The translations under genes were made by a program, and so were the position numbers. From assembly GCA_015489035.1 (NCBI GenBank), contig WFMP01000125.1:1-5593 (forward strand): a stretch of DNA of 5,593 bases, read 5' to 3'. This DNA comes from Candidatus Altimarinota bacterium. Lineage in GTDB: Bacteria > Patescibacteriota > Gracilibacteria > Absconditabacterales > Absconditicoccaceae. Below, piece by piece: positions 1 through 5,205 of this stretch. Positions within the stretch are counted from its first letter, which is position 1, and every line of letters begins with the position of its first letter. The notes under the pieces were generated by a model. The model did no database searches. It was not told the origin of the DNA and saw only the letters and a program-made list of their open reading frames with translations.

Positions 1-1
1 A

Positions 2-142
2 GACAAACTAGACTGCCTCACATCTATGATGCCAAAATGTTTTGATATGGTTTTATCTCAACTAGATAAGCCCACAAAAGATAAAGTAGCTTCGGAAGTT
101 TTAAAAAAGATACAAGATGTAGCAAATCAATACAATAAATAA
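2..142 (+). CDS. C-terminal end of an unidentified protein (partial)
   Basis: An open frame enters from the left edge and ends at a TAA at 140-142, leaving 46 residues. The visible part contains two cysteines in the stretch CLTSMMPKCFDMVL, then a charged, helix-like tail ending in VANQYNK. I do not recognise the family and assign no function. It is called coding because the frame is open from the edge to the stop, the composition is that of a soluble helical protein, and the other + frames are closed early. No clear terminator follows it; the DNA after the stop is very AT-rich and soon runs into transposon debris. Confidence 0.55.
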   Translation, partial: DKLDCLTSMMPKCFDMVLSQLDKPTKDKVASEVLKKIQDVANQYNK

Positions 143-249
143 TAATTTAATATTTCTTAAAAACCAAAAAAATTTTGCAATCACATCCCTGTGAGTAAAT
201 CTCTACTTTTATAATAGCTGATCTTACGTACCAATAATCAAAAGTTATA

Positions 250-766
250 TCATCCCCCATTAAATACACATATTTTAAACTGTTCTAAAATCCAATCATA
301 TCCAGCTAGTTTTTTTCATTTTTGCAAAATTATTCATCCACTTGGCAACCTCTTCATTAATAACAGCTTCTTAGTACTCAATATTTTCAAATAATCTATT
401 GGCGGTACTCTTACGAACTTCACCGTAAAATCTTTCAACAGGATTTCGTTCTGGCGAATATGAAGGTAAAAATATAGGAGTTAAACTATCAAATAGTTCT
501 TCAAAAATACAATCTTCATATGCAGGGTTTACTTCTTTTCGTCCTGTAATCTTTATATTCTTGAAAGCTTTTCAATCACCATCATTATCCATCTACAATA
601 AGCGTCACTCCCTATTAATAAATATTCCCGTATTTTACAAGACCTTTTTCCATCTTTGCTTAATAGTATTGTATTTACCCTTAATTTATAACGTCCATCT
701 GTCGCTTTTCTCATCTCTTGTTTTAGTTCTTGTAGTTATATTGTGATTCTCCAATTTTAATGCCAT
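250..766 (-). pseudogene. IS630-family transposase remnant, frameshifted and internally deleted
   Basis: Reading the - strand, an ATG at 766 starts MALKLENHN. After a frame change, 735-553 encode an N-terminal helix-turn-helix region with LKQEMRKATDGRYKLRV and CRWIMMVIEKL. A second frame from about 565 to 371 gives TGRKEVNPAYED and then the hallmark C-terminal IS630/Tc1-type motif LPSYSPERNPVERF. The glutamate of VERF (434-436) corresponds to the last acidic residue of the DDE triad. That frame stops at TAA 371-373. A third frame holds a C-terminal piece, GYDWILEQFK, ending at TGA 250-252. Intact family members are about 330-350 residues. Here the helix-turn-helix runs almost directly into the SYSPERNP motif, so most of the catalytic core, including the two Asp residues, is missing. 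The gene is dead. I could not find convincing terminal inverted repeats or a target duplication, so the element's true ends are unknown. Confidence 0.8.
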
Positions 767-790
767 AATTAGTTACTAGTTTTGATTTTT

Positions 791-919
791 ATTGGGGAAT
801 GGTATAATTACAGAAGTATTCAAAGATGTGTTTGTAAAGATTGTAGGAAGAAATTTCAATATGAAAGACGACTGGAACAATTGCAAAAGAAAATATTCGA
901 AAAATATTTTTTTACATGA
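791..919 (+). pseudogene. Zinc-ribbon transposase N-terminal fragment (copy 1)
   Basis: The + frame reads IGEWYNYRSIQRCVCKDC, then RKKFQYERRLEQLQKKIF, and stops at TGA 917-919. The CxCKDCxKKF block preceded by RSIQRY-like residues is the second half of the zinc ribbon that opens many IS transposases. The KRRPxxL-like stretch after it is also typical of that group. No start codon is visible; an in-frame TAG lies at 770-772, and homology with copy 2 fades upstream of about 799. The catalytic domain is absent. Positions 836-883 match the second remnant on the - strand (3449-3402) at 42 of 48 bases, with every difference a transition. The fragment sits back-to-back with the IS630 remnant, so one element probably inserted into or next to the other. 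The exact IS family cannot be settled from this short piece. Confidence 0.65.
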
Positions 920-1008
920 AAAATATGATTAGTTTATATTGTGGACTTAATAAAAGTTTACAGTTAAATTTAGTTGGTTATTACTTGGTGAGTTATCAGA
1001 AAAAGTGG
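920..1008 (+). mobile_element. Probable 3' part of the copy 1 insertion-sequence remnant
   Basis: This stretch joins the zinc-ribbon fragment to the 34-bp repeat. It has no credible gene. It is assigned to the same element only because it lies between the transposase start and the presumed terminal repeat. If so, nearly the whole catalytic region has been deleted, leaving a short, MITE-like derivative. This is inference. Confidence 0.35.
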
Positions 1009-1042
1009 CTTTTCGAACCCCCGTTTTCTTAATTAAGTCAAA
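1009..1042 (+). repeat. 34-bp repeat, copy 1 (probable IS terminal repeat)
   Basis: This 34-base segment begins CTTTTCGAACCCCC and ends TTAATTAAGTCAAA. It matches 3525-3558 in the same orientation at 31 of 34 bases, and the three differences are all transitions. Similarity stops abruptly after the shared AAA on the outer side. Relative to the transposase fragments, this copy lies downstream of a + strand fragment while the other lies upstream of a - strand fragment. That is the geometry expected of the right and left terminal inverted repeats of one IS. Confidence 0.7.
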
Positions 1043-1118
1043 TACGTCATAATCATAAAGCATTTTGTTATTTTACCCGATTGACACATTTTTGAACGAT
1101 CCTAAGATGCCTATAAGC

Positions 1119-2882
1119 TCAATTCCTCAAAATATTATCAAAATACTCATCAATATCCATATGCAAAATACCATCATTATCTTTAAATATAAGATTATCG
1201 CTTGATAAGTCCGATAGTCTTCTAGCACCCATGATGGCCAACAGACTACGCATGCCTTCTATCATCTGATTATGGTACCTTGCAATGTGGCGTGCTTTTT
1301 GTTCAACTAAGAATGAACGCCTTTTACCTTTATCTTGCGTTGCAAGACCAACTGGACAGCTTCTACCATTTACACCTGAACACTCACGTGCACGAATACA
1401 ACCCGCGCTCATCATAAATGCTCTGGCAATTGCAATATAATCAGCACCCATAGCAAAAAGCACAACAGCATCATCAGGTGTTAAAACTTTTTCGCTAACT
1501 ATTAATTTTATTTTATCCCTTATGTCATATTCTTTCAAAATTTTATTTGCTAAATATAGAGCTTTTGTGATTGTCATACCAACAGACATCATCATCGCCA
1601 ATGGTGCCGCTCCACTACCTCCATGCGCGCCATCAATGGTTATAAAATCTGGATATGCATGTGAGTTTGCCTCAATTCTTTGTTTAAGCAGGTCAGCATA
1701 TTCTAAAAAATTTTCTTTAGATGACAAAACTATCTTTACACCTACTGGCTTTTGGGATAGTGTTTTTAATCTACCGATAAAATCGAACAACTCTTCAAGA
1801 GTATGAGCAAATGGGAACTGGTTTGGGCTAAAAAGATTTTTATGTGGTTGAACGCCTCTGTAATATGCAATAGCTTCGCTTACCTTACAAGCTAGTAGTT
1901 TTCCTCCCGTTTGTTTTGCTCCTTGAGCCATCTTAATCTCAGTCATACGTGAAAAGCGCATAACTTTTTGATAGCGAACTTCATCGAAGTTACCATCTTT
2001 ATCTCGAACTCCATACAGTCCACTTCCCATCTGAAAGATAATATCAGGTATATCTGATGGAATCTCTTTTGGAAAATCTTCCAATGGTGCATCATAGTTT
2101 ATGCGAAAACATATCATATTTTTCTCATCAAAAAGATAACTCTCCTGCTCTTTATTGCCTATAACCATATCACGATAAAGATCAATTGCTATGGATTTAC
2201 CAACAAGATATCGTAATAATTTATAGCTGTATTTTGCAAAAAAAGTTCCTTCTTTTACATCTAAAAAAGCATAATCTTTTCTATTGCACTGATATGTATA
2301 AAAAAAGTTTGAAGTAAGACTTCCTTCACCTGTATTAATAGCAAAACCTCCGAGATAGGCACCTTTACTAAAAGCACGTGTTCCCTCTGGCGAAATAGCA
2401 CCATCGCTCATTGCACTTCTGCCGATAACAGACTTCGTCTTAAAAGGATACTTTAAATCTTCACCAAATACCACACTAAAGTTTTTTTGTACTTCTGAAG
2501 TATTTAATACGCAATTAACATTTTTTAAAGATATCTTAGCATTTTTTATAGGTTGACCCACAGAAAAAGAGGTATAAGAAGATTTACTCTCTGCTGCGCT
2601 GTACACCCATCTAACCTTATCAAATGATTCGTAAAATTTCTCATCACCAAAATATTGGCGCATTGGATCTCGTAAAAGATAGAAAAAATATCTAAGCCTA
2701 CCTATAAGCGGATAATTTATAAGAAGCTGATTATCCCTTTGTATAAATCTATCATAAATAAACAATACTATTGATATAATTATAAAAAGTAGCACAAAAG
2801 CCTTAAATAGAAAAACAAAAACAGAAAAATGTGGATCATTTAATCTTTGTACAAACGGAACAAAAGATATAAATTTATTCAT
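1119..2882 (-). CDS. Membrane-anchored FMN-binding glutamate-synthase-like protein (GltB2 domain)
   Basis: This 587-residue protein belongs to the stand-alone FMN-binding glutamate synthase family (the B. subtilis YerD type). It carries only the synthase domain of glutamate synthase, without the glutaminase part. One hydrophobic segment at about residues 18-43 should anchor it in the inner membrane. It is followed by the family signature NYPLIGRLRYFF (56-67) and RQYFGDEKFYES (75-86). The FMN barrel shows KMAQGAKQTGGKL (318-329 region) and DGAHGGSGAAP (about 417-427). Cysteines 495, 501 and 509 in CIRARECSGVNGRSCPVG match the three 3Fe-4S ligands of glutamate synthase, but the second gap is seven residues rather than the usual four. 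ATG at 2882 is chosen because it lies two bases after the DoxX stop, implying translational coupling; only a weak AGAG ribosome site precedes it. Glutamate synthesis is not proven for stand-alone members. A role as a redox enzyme using another donor or substrate is equally possible. Confidence 0.9.
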   Translation of the reverse strand: MNKFISFVPFVQRLNDPHFSVFVFLFKAFVLLFIIISIVLFIYDRFIQRDNQLLINYPLIGRLRYFFYLLRDPMRQYFGDEKFYESFDKVRWVYSAAESKSSYTSFSVGQPIKNAKISLKNVNCVLNTSEVQKNFSVVFGEDLKYPFKTKSVIGRSAMSDGAISPEGTRAFSKGAYLGGFAINTGEGSLTSNFFYTYQCNRKDYAFLDVKEGTFFAKYSYKLLRYLVGKSIAIDLYRDMVIGNKEQESYLFDEKNMICFRINYDAPLEDFPKEIPSDIPDIIFQMGSGLYGVRDKDGNFDEVRYQKVMRFSRMTEIKMAQGAKQTGGKLLACKVSEAIAYYRGVQPHKNLFSPNQFPFAHTLEELFDFIGRLKTLSQKPVGVKIVLSSKENFLEYADLLKQRIEANSHAYPDFITIDGAHGGSGAAPLAMMMSVGMTITKALYLANKILKEYDIRDKIKLIVSEKVLTPDDAVVLFAMGADYIAIARAFMMSAGCIRARECSGVNGRSCPVGLATQDKGKRRSFLVEQKARHIARYHNQMIEGMRSLLAIMGARRLSDLSSDNLIFKDNDGILHMDIDEYFDNILRN

Positions 2883-2884
2883 TG

Positions 2885-3319
2885 CTACGCTCTAAAAAAT
2901 AGATGATCTAAACTAAATTTACCTGCCCCATGAGAGATAAAAATTAGTAAAAAGACAATATAATAAAGTGGGATCTCAAAGCCATTATTGCCACAATCAA
3001 AACCATTATGCAGATGCACTGTTAAAATTGCAACTATCATGACCACGACAAGTGGAATTGAAATAAGTCTTGTAAAAAAACCAAGCGTTAAAAGAACCAC
3101 GCCAGTTATCTCTGTTGCTGCTGCCATATAAGCATTTAAAAGTGGCAGCGGTATGCCCATGGATCCAAACCATTTTCCAACAGCATCTATATCATTCCAT
3201 TTCATCATAGCTGGCTGATAAAAGCCATATGCTACAACTAATCGTGCAAACAAAATAGCAAGTGATTGTAGATATTTACTTAAACGTGAAAACTCCAAAT
3301 ACGATTGCTTTAGATTCAT
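2885..3319 (-). CDS. DoxX-family small membrane protein (HvfX-like)
   Basis: The protein has 144 residues from the ATG at 3319 and four predicted membrane helices, at about 19-38, 59-81, 86-103 and 116-132. Family marks are the first-helix RLVVAYGFYQPAMMKW, the conserved ATEITGVVLLTLGFFTR in the second helix, a short HLHNGFDCGNNGFEIPLYY loop, and the terminal GAGKFSLD. The sequence most resembles the DoxX branch that includes HvfX, a protein named from copper-binding-RiPP gene clusters; no HvfA, B or C partner is visible here. DoxX proteins are linked to membrane redox and thiol stress, but the biochemical role of this branch is unclear. An in-frame ATG at 3346 would add nine residues. I prefer 3319 because AAGGA (3327-3331) sits seven bases upstream of it, and because the upstream ATG lies inside the likely -10 region. 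The next gene starts two bases after its stop, forming an operon. Confidence 0.88.
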   Translation of the reverse strand: MNLKQSYLEFSRLSKYLQSLAILFARLVVAYGFYQPAMMKWNDIDAVGKWFGSMGIPLPLLNAYMAAATEITGVVLLTLGFFTRLISIPLVVVMIVAILTVHLHNGFDCGNNGFEIPLYYIVFLLIFISHGAGKFSLDHLFFRA

Positions 3320-3336
3320 AACAAATTCCTTAAAAT

Positions 3337-3347
3337 ATTGTATCATA
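3337..3347 (-). promoter_or_regulatory. Probable -10 region of the DoxX/FMN-enzyme operon
   Basis: On the - strand a T-run is followed by overlapping -10-like hexamers, TATGAT (3347-3342) and TACAAT (3342-3337). They lie just upstream of the AAGGA ribosome site at 3327-3331. A TTGATA at about 3386-3391 is too far away to act as a -35 box; Campylobacterota promoters commonly lack a conserved -35. The promoter lies between the transposon remnant and the gene, so the operon can be transcribed independently of arsR. Confidence 0.45.
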
Positions 3348-3401
3348 AAAAAATGTGATTCTGTTGAGATAAGTGAATAATCCTATCAAGAATGGTATCG
3401 A

Positions 3402-3524
3402 CAACTGTTCCGGTCGTTTTTTATGTTGAAATTTCTTCTTACAATCTTTAGAAAAATATTTTTGGATACCCCTTCATTTATAGAAATATCTTTGTTTCTT
3501 GCCAATACACCAAAGTTTGTAATA
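3402..3524 (-). pseudogene. Zinc-ribbon transposase N-terminal fragment (copy 2)
   Basis: The - strand frame reads KQRYFYK, a TGA stop (3474-3476), then RGIQKYFSKDC and KKKFQHKKRPEQL. It aligns with copy 1 residue by residue (RSIQRCVCKDC, RKKFQYERRLEQL). One zinc-ligand cysteine of copy 1 (TGT) is serine (TCT) here, and the frame is broken, so it cannot encode a functional protein. Similarity to copy 1 ends near 3402, after which the sequence becomes the upstream region of the DoxX gene. Only the first 40 or so codons of the transposase remain. The fragment lies between arsR and DoxX, which are on the same strand, and may have separated a once-continuous operon. Confidence 0.65.
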
Positions 3525-3558
3525 CTTTTCAAATCCCCATTTTCTTAATTAAGTCAAA
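3525..3558 (+). repeat. 34-bp repeat, copy 2 (probable IS terminal repeat)
   Basis: This segment begins CTTTTCAAATCCCC and ends TTAATTAAGTCAAA. It matches 1009-1042 at 31 of 34 bases in the same orientation. It lies directly upstream of the - strand transposase fragment, as a left terminal repeat would. The sequences beyond the shared AAA differ between copies, which marks a plausible element boundary. Confidence 0.7.
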
Positions 3559-3621
3559 ATTGTAGAATATCGTTACAACTTATGCTTATTTAAAAAAATT
3601 TACAAATTTATAATCTATCTT

Positions 3622-3924
3622 CTACCTTGCAGTACACGATATCATTTCAGGCAATTTTTCTATATCTTCTTGTATTATATTTAAAAAACAATGCAGAATC
3701 TCATTTTCATATAAAGAATATATTATCCATTTTCCACTCTGTTTTGTCTTTACAAGCTTGGCATCACGCATCTGCCTTAAATGACGTGAAACAAGAGGTT
3801 GAGAGAGTTGCAGGGTATCACAAATTTCACAAACACATAACTCTTTTTCTCGATGCATCAATGCTATTATTTTGACCCGATTAATATCTGAAAATACTTT
3901 TGCCAAAATAACTAATTTTTTCAT
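3622..3924 (-). CDS. arsR: ArsR/SmtB-family metalloid-responsive repressor
   Basis: This 100-residue winged-helix repressor is of normal length for ArsR. The metal site is plain: ELCVCEIC at residues 28-35 places Cys30, Cys32 and Cys35 in the same spacing as the arsenite-binding Cys32/34/37 of E. coli ArsR (ELCVCDLC). The DNA-reading helix is SQPLVSRHLRQMRDAKLV (41-58), and the wing is KTKQSGKWIIYSL (59-71). A further cysteine lies near the C-terminus (SCTAR), as in some relatives. The start at 3924 has a modest AAGAGA ribosome site four bases upstream (3929-3934). The gene diverges from the efflux permease across an 80-bp gap holding a large palindrome, so self-repression and control of the permease are expected. 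Arsenite or antimonite is the likeliest inducer; another thiophilic metal cannot be excluded. Confidence 0.92.
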   Translation of the reverse strand: MKKLVILAKVFSDINRVKIIALMHREKELCVCEICDTLQLSQPLVSRHLRQMRDAKLVKTKQSGKWIIYSLYENEILHCFLNIIQEDIEKLPEMISCTAR

Positions 3925-3944
3925 TCAATCTCTTTTGAAGTTTT

Positions 3945-3950
3945 ATTATA
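3945..3950 (-). promoter_or_regulatory. arsR -10 box
   Basis: The - strand reads a perfect TATAAT here, overlapping the left arm of the palindrome. Transcription would start near 3938, a short distance before the arsR ribosome site. Repressor bound to the palindrome would cover this box. Confidence 0.55.
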
Positions 3951-3969
3951 TAACAATATCGTTATATAA
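3946..3969. promoter_or_regulatory. Probable ArsR operator palindrome
   Basis: Perfect 9-bp arms TTATATAAC (3946-3954) and GTTATATAA (3961-3969) flank the spacer AATATC. It is the only strong dyad between arsR and the permease, and AT-rich interrupted palindromes in divergent promoters are the usual ArsR/SmtB targets. The arms overlap -10-like boxes on both strands, which would allow one dimer to shut off both genes. Confidence 0.65.
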
Positions 3970-3970
3970 A
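3965..3970 (+). promoter_or_regulatory. Permease -10 box
   Basis: TATAAA lies in the right arm of the palindrome, in a mirror position to the arsR TATAAT. A start near 3977 would give a leader of about 28 bases before the ATG at 4005. The nearby TTATAGCAT is an alternative -10 region. Confidence 0.4.
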
Positions 3971-4004
3971 TTATAGCATAAAAAAGAACTTTAATAGGAA
4001 AATT

Positions 4005-5162
4005 ATGGAATACGTAACGCTCTTTTTCTCCGCCTTGGTTGATTTAAGCAATGCCATGGCACCTTACATCCTCTTTGGACTTATCTTTGCAGGCTTTTTA
4101 CATGAGTTGGTACCTGATAGTATTGTAAAAAATCATCTCGGTCATGACTCTATTATCTCAGTCGTAAAATCAACCATTTTTGGTATTCCTCTTCCGGTCT
4201 GCTCATGTGGTGTTATTCCACTTGCAGCAGGGATTAAAAAAAGTGGAGCTAGTAACGGTTCTACCCTATCCTTTCTTATTTCCACCCCGATTACAGGTGT
4301 GGACTCCATTTTAGCAACCTACGGAATGTTTGGCTGGGCATTTACCATCTACCGTGTTGTCACTTCGATGATTATCTCCATAATTGCAGGGATTTTAACA
4401 AATATCTATGCAAAAGAGGAGCAACAAAAGGAAGAAAAAGCACCAACATCAAAGGCTGCATTTAGTATGGCGCCATCCCAAACGCAGCCAAATGCAACTA
4501 TGGCATTTTCTGCTGTGTCAACACCGAAAAAGGAGGAAAAAGAAGAGAGTTGTAGCGATGGAAGCTGCTGTAGCGGCACATCTTGTGAGTCTAAGACAGA
4601 TTATATGCCAAAACGAGCTCTCTCTTACGCTTTTGGTACACTTTTAAAAGATATCGCCTCTCCTCTTTTGGTGGGGCTTCTTCTTGGTGCGCTCATCACA
4701 GTGGCTATGCCTGAAAATTTAAGCAATATTTTAGTAAAATATAATTGGCTTTCTTATATTGTAGCTATTGCCATTGCCGTACCAATGTATGTTTGCGCAA
4801 CCGCTTCACTCCCAATAGCAGCGGGACTGATGCTAGCCGGTGTAAGCCCAGGAGCGGCATTTGTCTTTTTAAGTGCAGGTCCTGCAACAAACACTGTTAC
4901 AATAGGTGTAGTTAAAAAGATGCTCGGTACAAGAACGGTCTATATTTATTTGGGGACTATTGTTATCGGTTCTATCCTTTTTGGACTTGGACTTGATTAT
5001 CTGTTTCGTGATGTCAACGTAAAAAAGTTAGTACATATAGATGAACATGCGAGTCTGATTGCATGGGCTTCAACATTTGTTCTTTGGGGATTTGTGATAT
5101 ATTATGTCATAAAATCCTATTTTTTTAAAAAAAAGAATGCAGTGACGATAATTGCTGCTTGA
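4005..5162 (+). CDS. DUF318/SO_0444-type metal(loid) efflux permease
   Basis: This 385-residue inner-membrane permease has two homologous membrane halves. The first half (about 1-133) carries FGIPLPVCSCGVIPLA with Cys66 and Cys68, then FLISTPITGVDS (90-101). The second half (about 205-370) carries the matching VPMYVCATASLPIAAG with Cys264, then FLSAGPATN (288-296). The halves are joined by a charged linker (about 135-203) containing a cysteine cluster, SCSDGSCCSGTSC (Cys183, 188, 189, 194), which may capture metal. This layout fits the permease family PF03773, specifically the SO_0444 branch annotated as Cu/Zn efflux; the related ArsP exports organoarsenicals. Start ATG 4005 has AGGA five bases upstream (3996-3999). 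Divergence from an arsenite-type ArsR across a shared operator indicates metal-inducible expression. The family is secure, but the transported ion is uncertain: As(III) or methylarsenite, Cu, and Zn are all possible. Confidence 0.88.
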   Translation: MEYVTLFFSALVDLSNAMAPYILFGLIFAGFLHELVPDSIVKNHLGHDSIISVVKSTIFGIPLPVCSCGVIPLAAGIKKSGASNGSTLSFLISTPITGVDSILATYGMFGWAFTIYRVVTSMIISIIAGILTNIYAKEEQQKEEKAPTSKAAFSMAPSQTQPNATMAFSAVSTPKKEEKEESCSDGSCCSGTSCESKTDYMPKRALSYAFGTLLKDIASPLLVGLLLGALITVAMPENLSNILVKYNWLSYIVAIAIAVPMYVCATASLPIAAGLMLAGVSPGAAFVFLSAGPATNTVTIGVVKKMLGTRTVYIYLGTIVIGSILFGLGLDYLFRDVNVKKLVHIDEHASLIAWASTFVLWGFVIYYVIKSYFFKKKNAVTIIAA

Positions 5163-5180
5163 CCTAGTATATGATATATG

Positions 5181-5205
5181 ATCTTAATAAATAGAGAGTT
5201 AAGAT
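5181..5205. terminator. Weak AT-rich inverted repeat between convergent genes
   Basis: ATCTTAA (5181-5187) pairs with TTAAGAT (5199-5205) around an 11-base loop, in the 36-bp gap between the convergent permease and methyltransferase genes. The right arm overlaps the methyltransferase stop codon. The stem has only one G-C pair and no proper T-tract, so a terminator role is suggested by position rather than strength. Confidence 0.2.

Noticed and set aside
181..194. Small hairpin TCACA/TGTGA that on the - strand is followed by a T-rich run, resembling a terminator
   Set aside because: The stem is only 5 bp and the T-run is not directly adjacent; in this AT-rich debris it could easily be chance.
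143..250. Continuation of the IS630 protein or its terminal inverted repeat
   Set aside because: An open - strand stretch is present, but it shows no IS630 motif, and no inverted match to the DNA flanking 766-783 could be found by eye.
561..746. A 61-codon + strand open frame
   Set aside because: It is antisense to the recognisable IS630 helix-turn-helix remnant and encodes only a low-complexity hydrophobic peptide.
947..1063. A 38-codon - strand open frame beginning MLYDYDVFDLIKKTG that spans the 34-bp repeat
   Set aside because: The repeat differences between the two copies all change codons (one creates a stop), there is no good ribosome site, and the frame is better explained as the end of an IS remnant.
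1522..1806. A 94-codon + strand open frame
   Set aside because: It is antisense to the FMN-binding barrel of the glutamate-synthase-like gene, with no ribosome site or recognisable domain.
3594..3617. AAATTT dyad after the arsR stop as a terminator
   Set aside because: The stem is all A/T and too weak to support a terminator call.
4408..4647. A 79-codon + strand open frame rich in Lys, Arg and His
   Set aside because: It is an out-of-frame shadow of the permease linker, whose own frame has clear family motifs.
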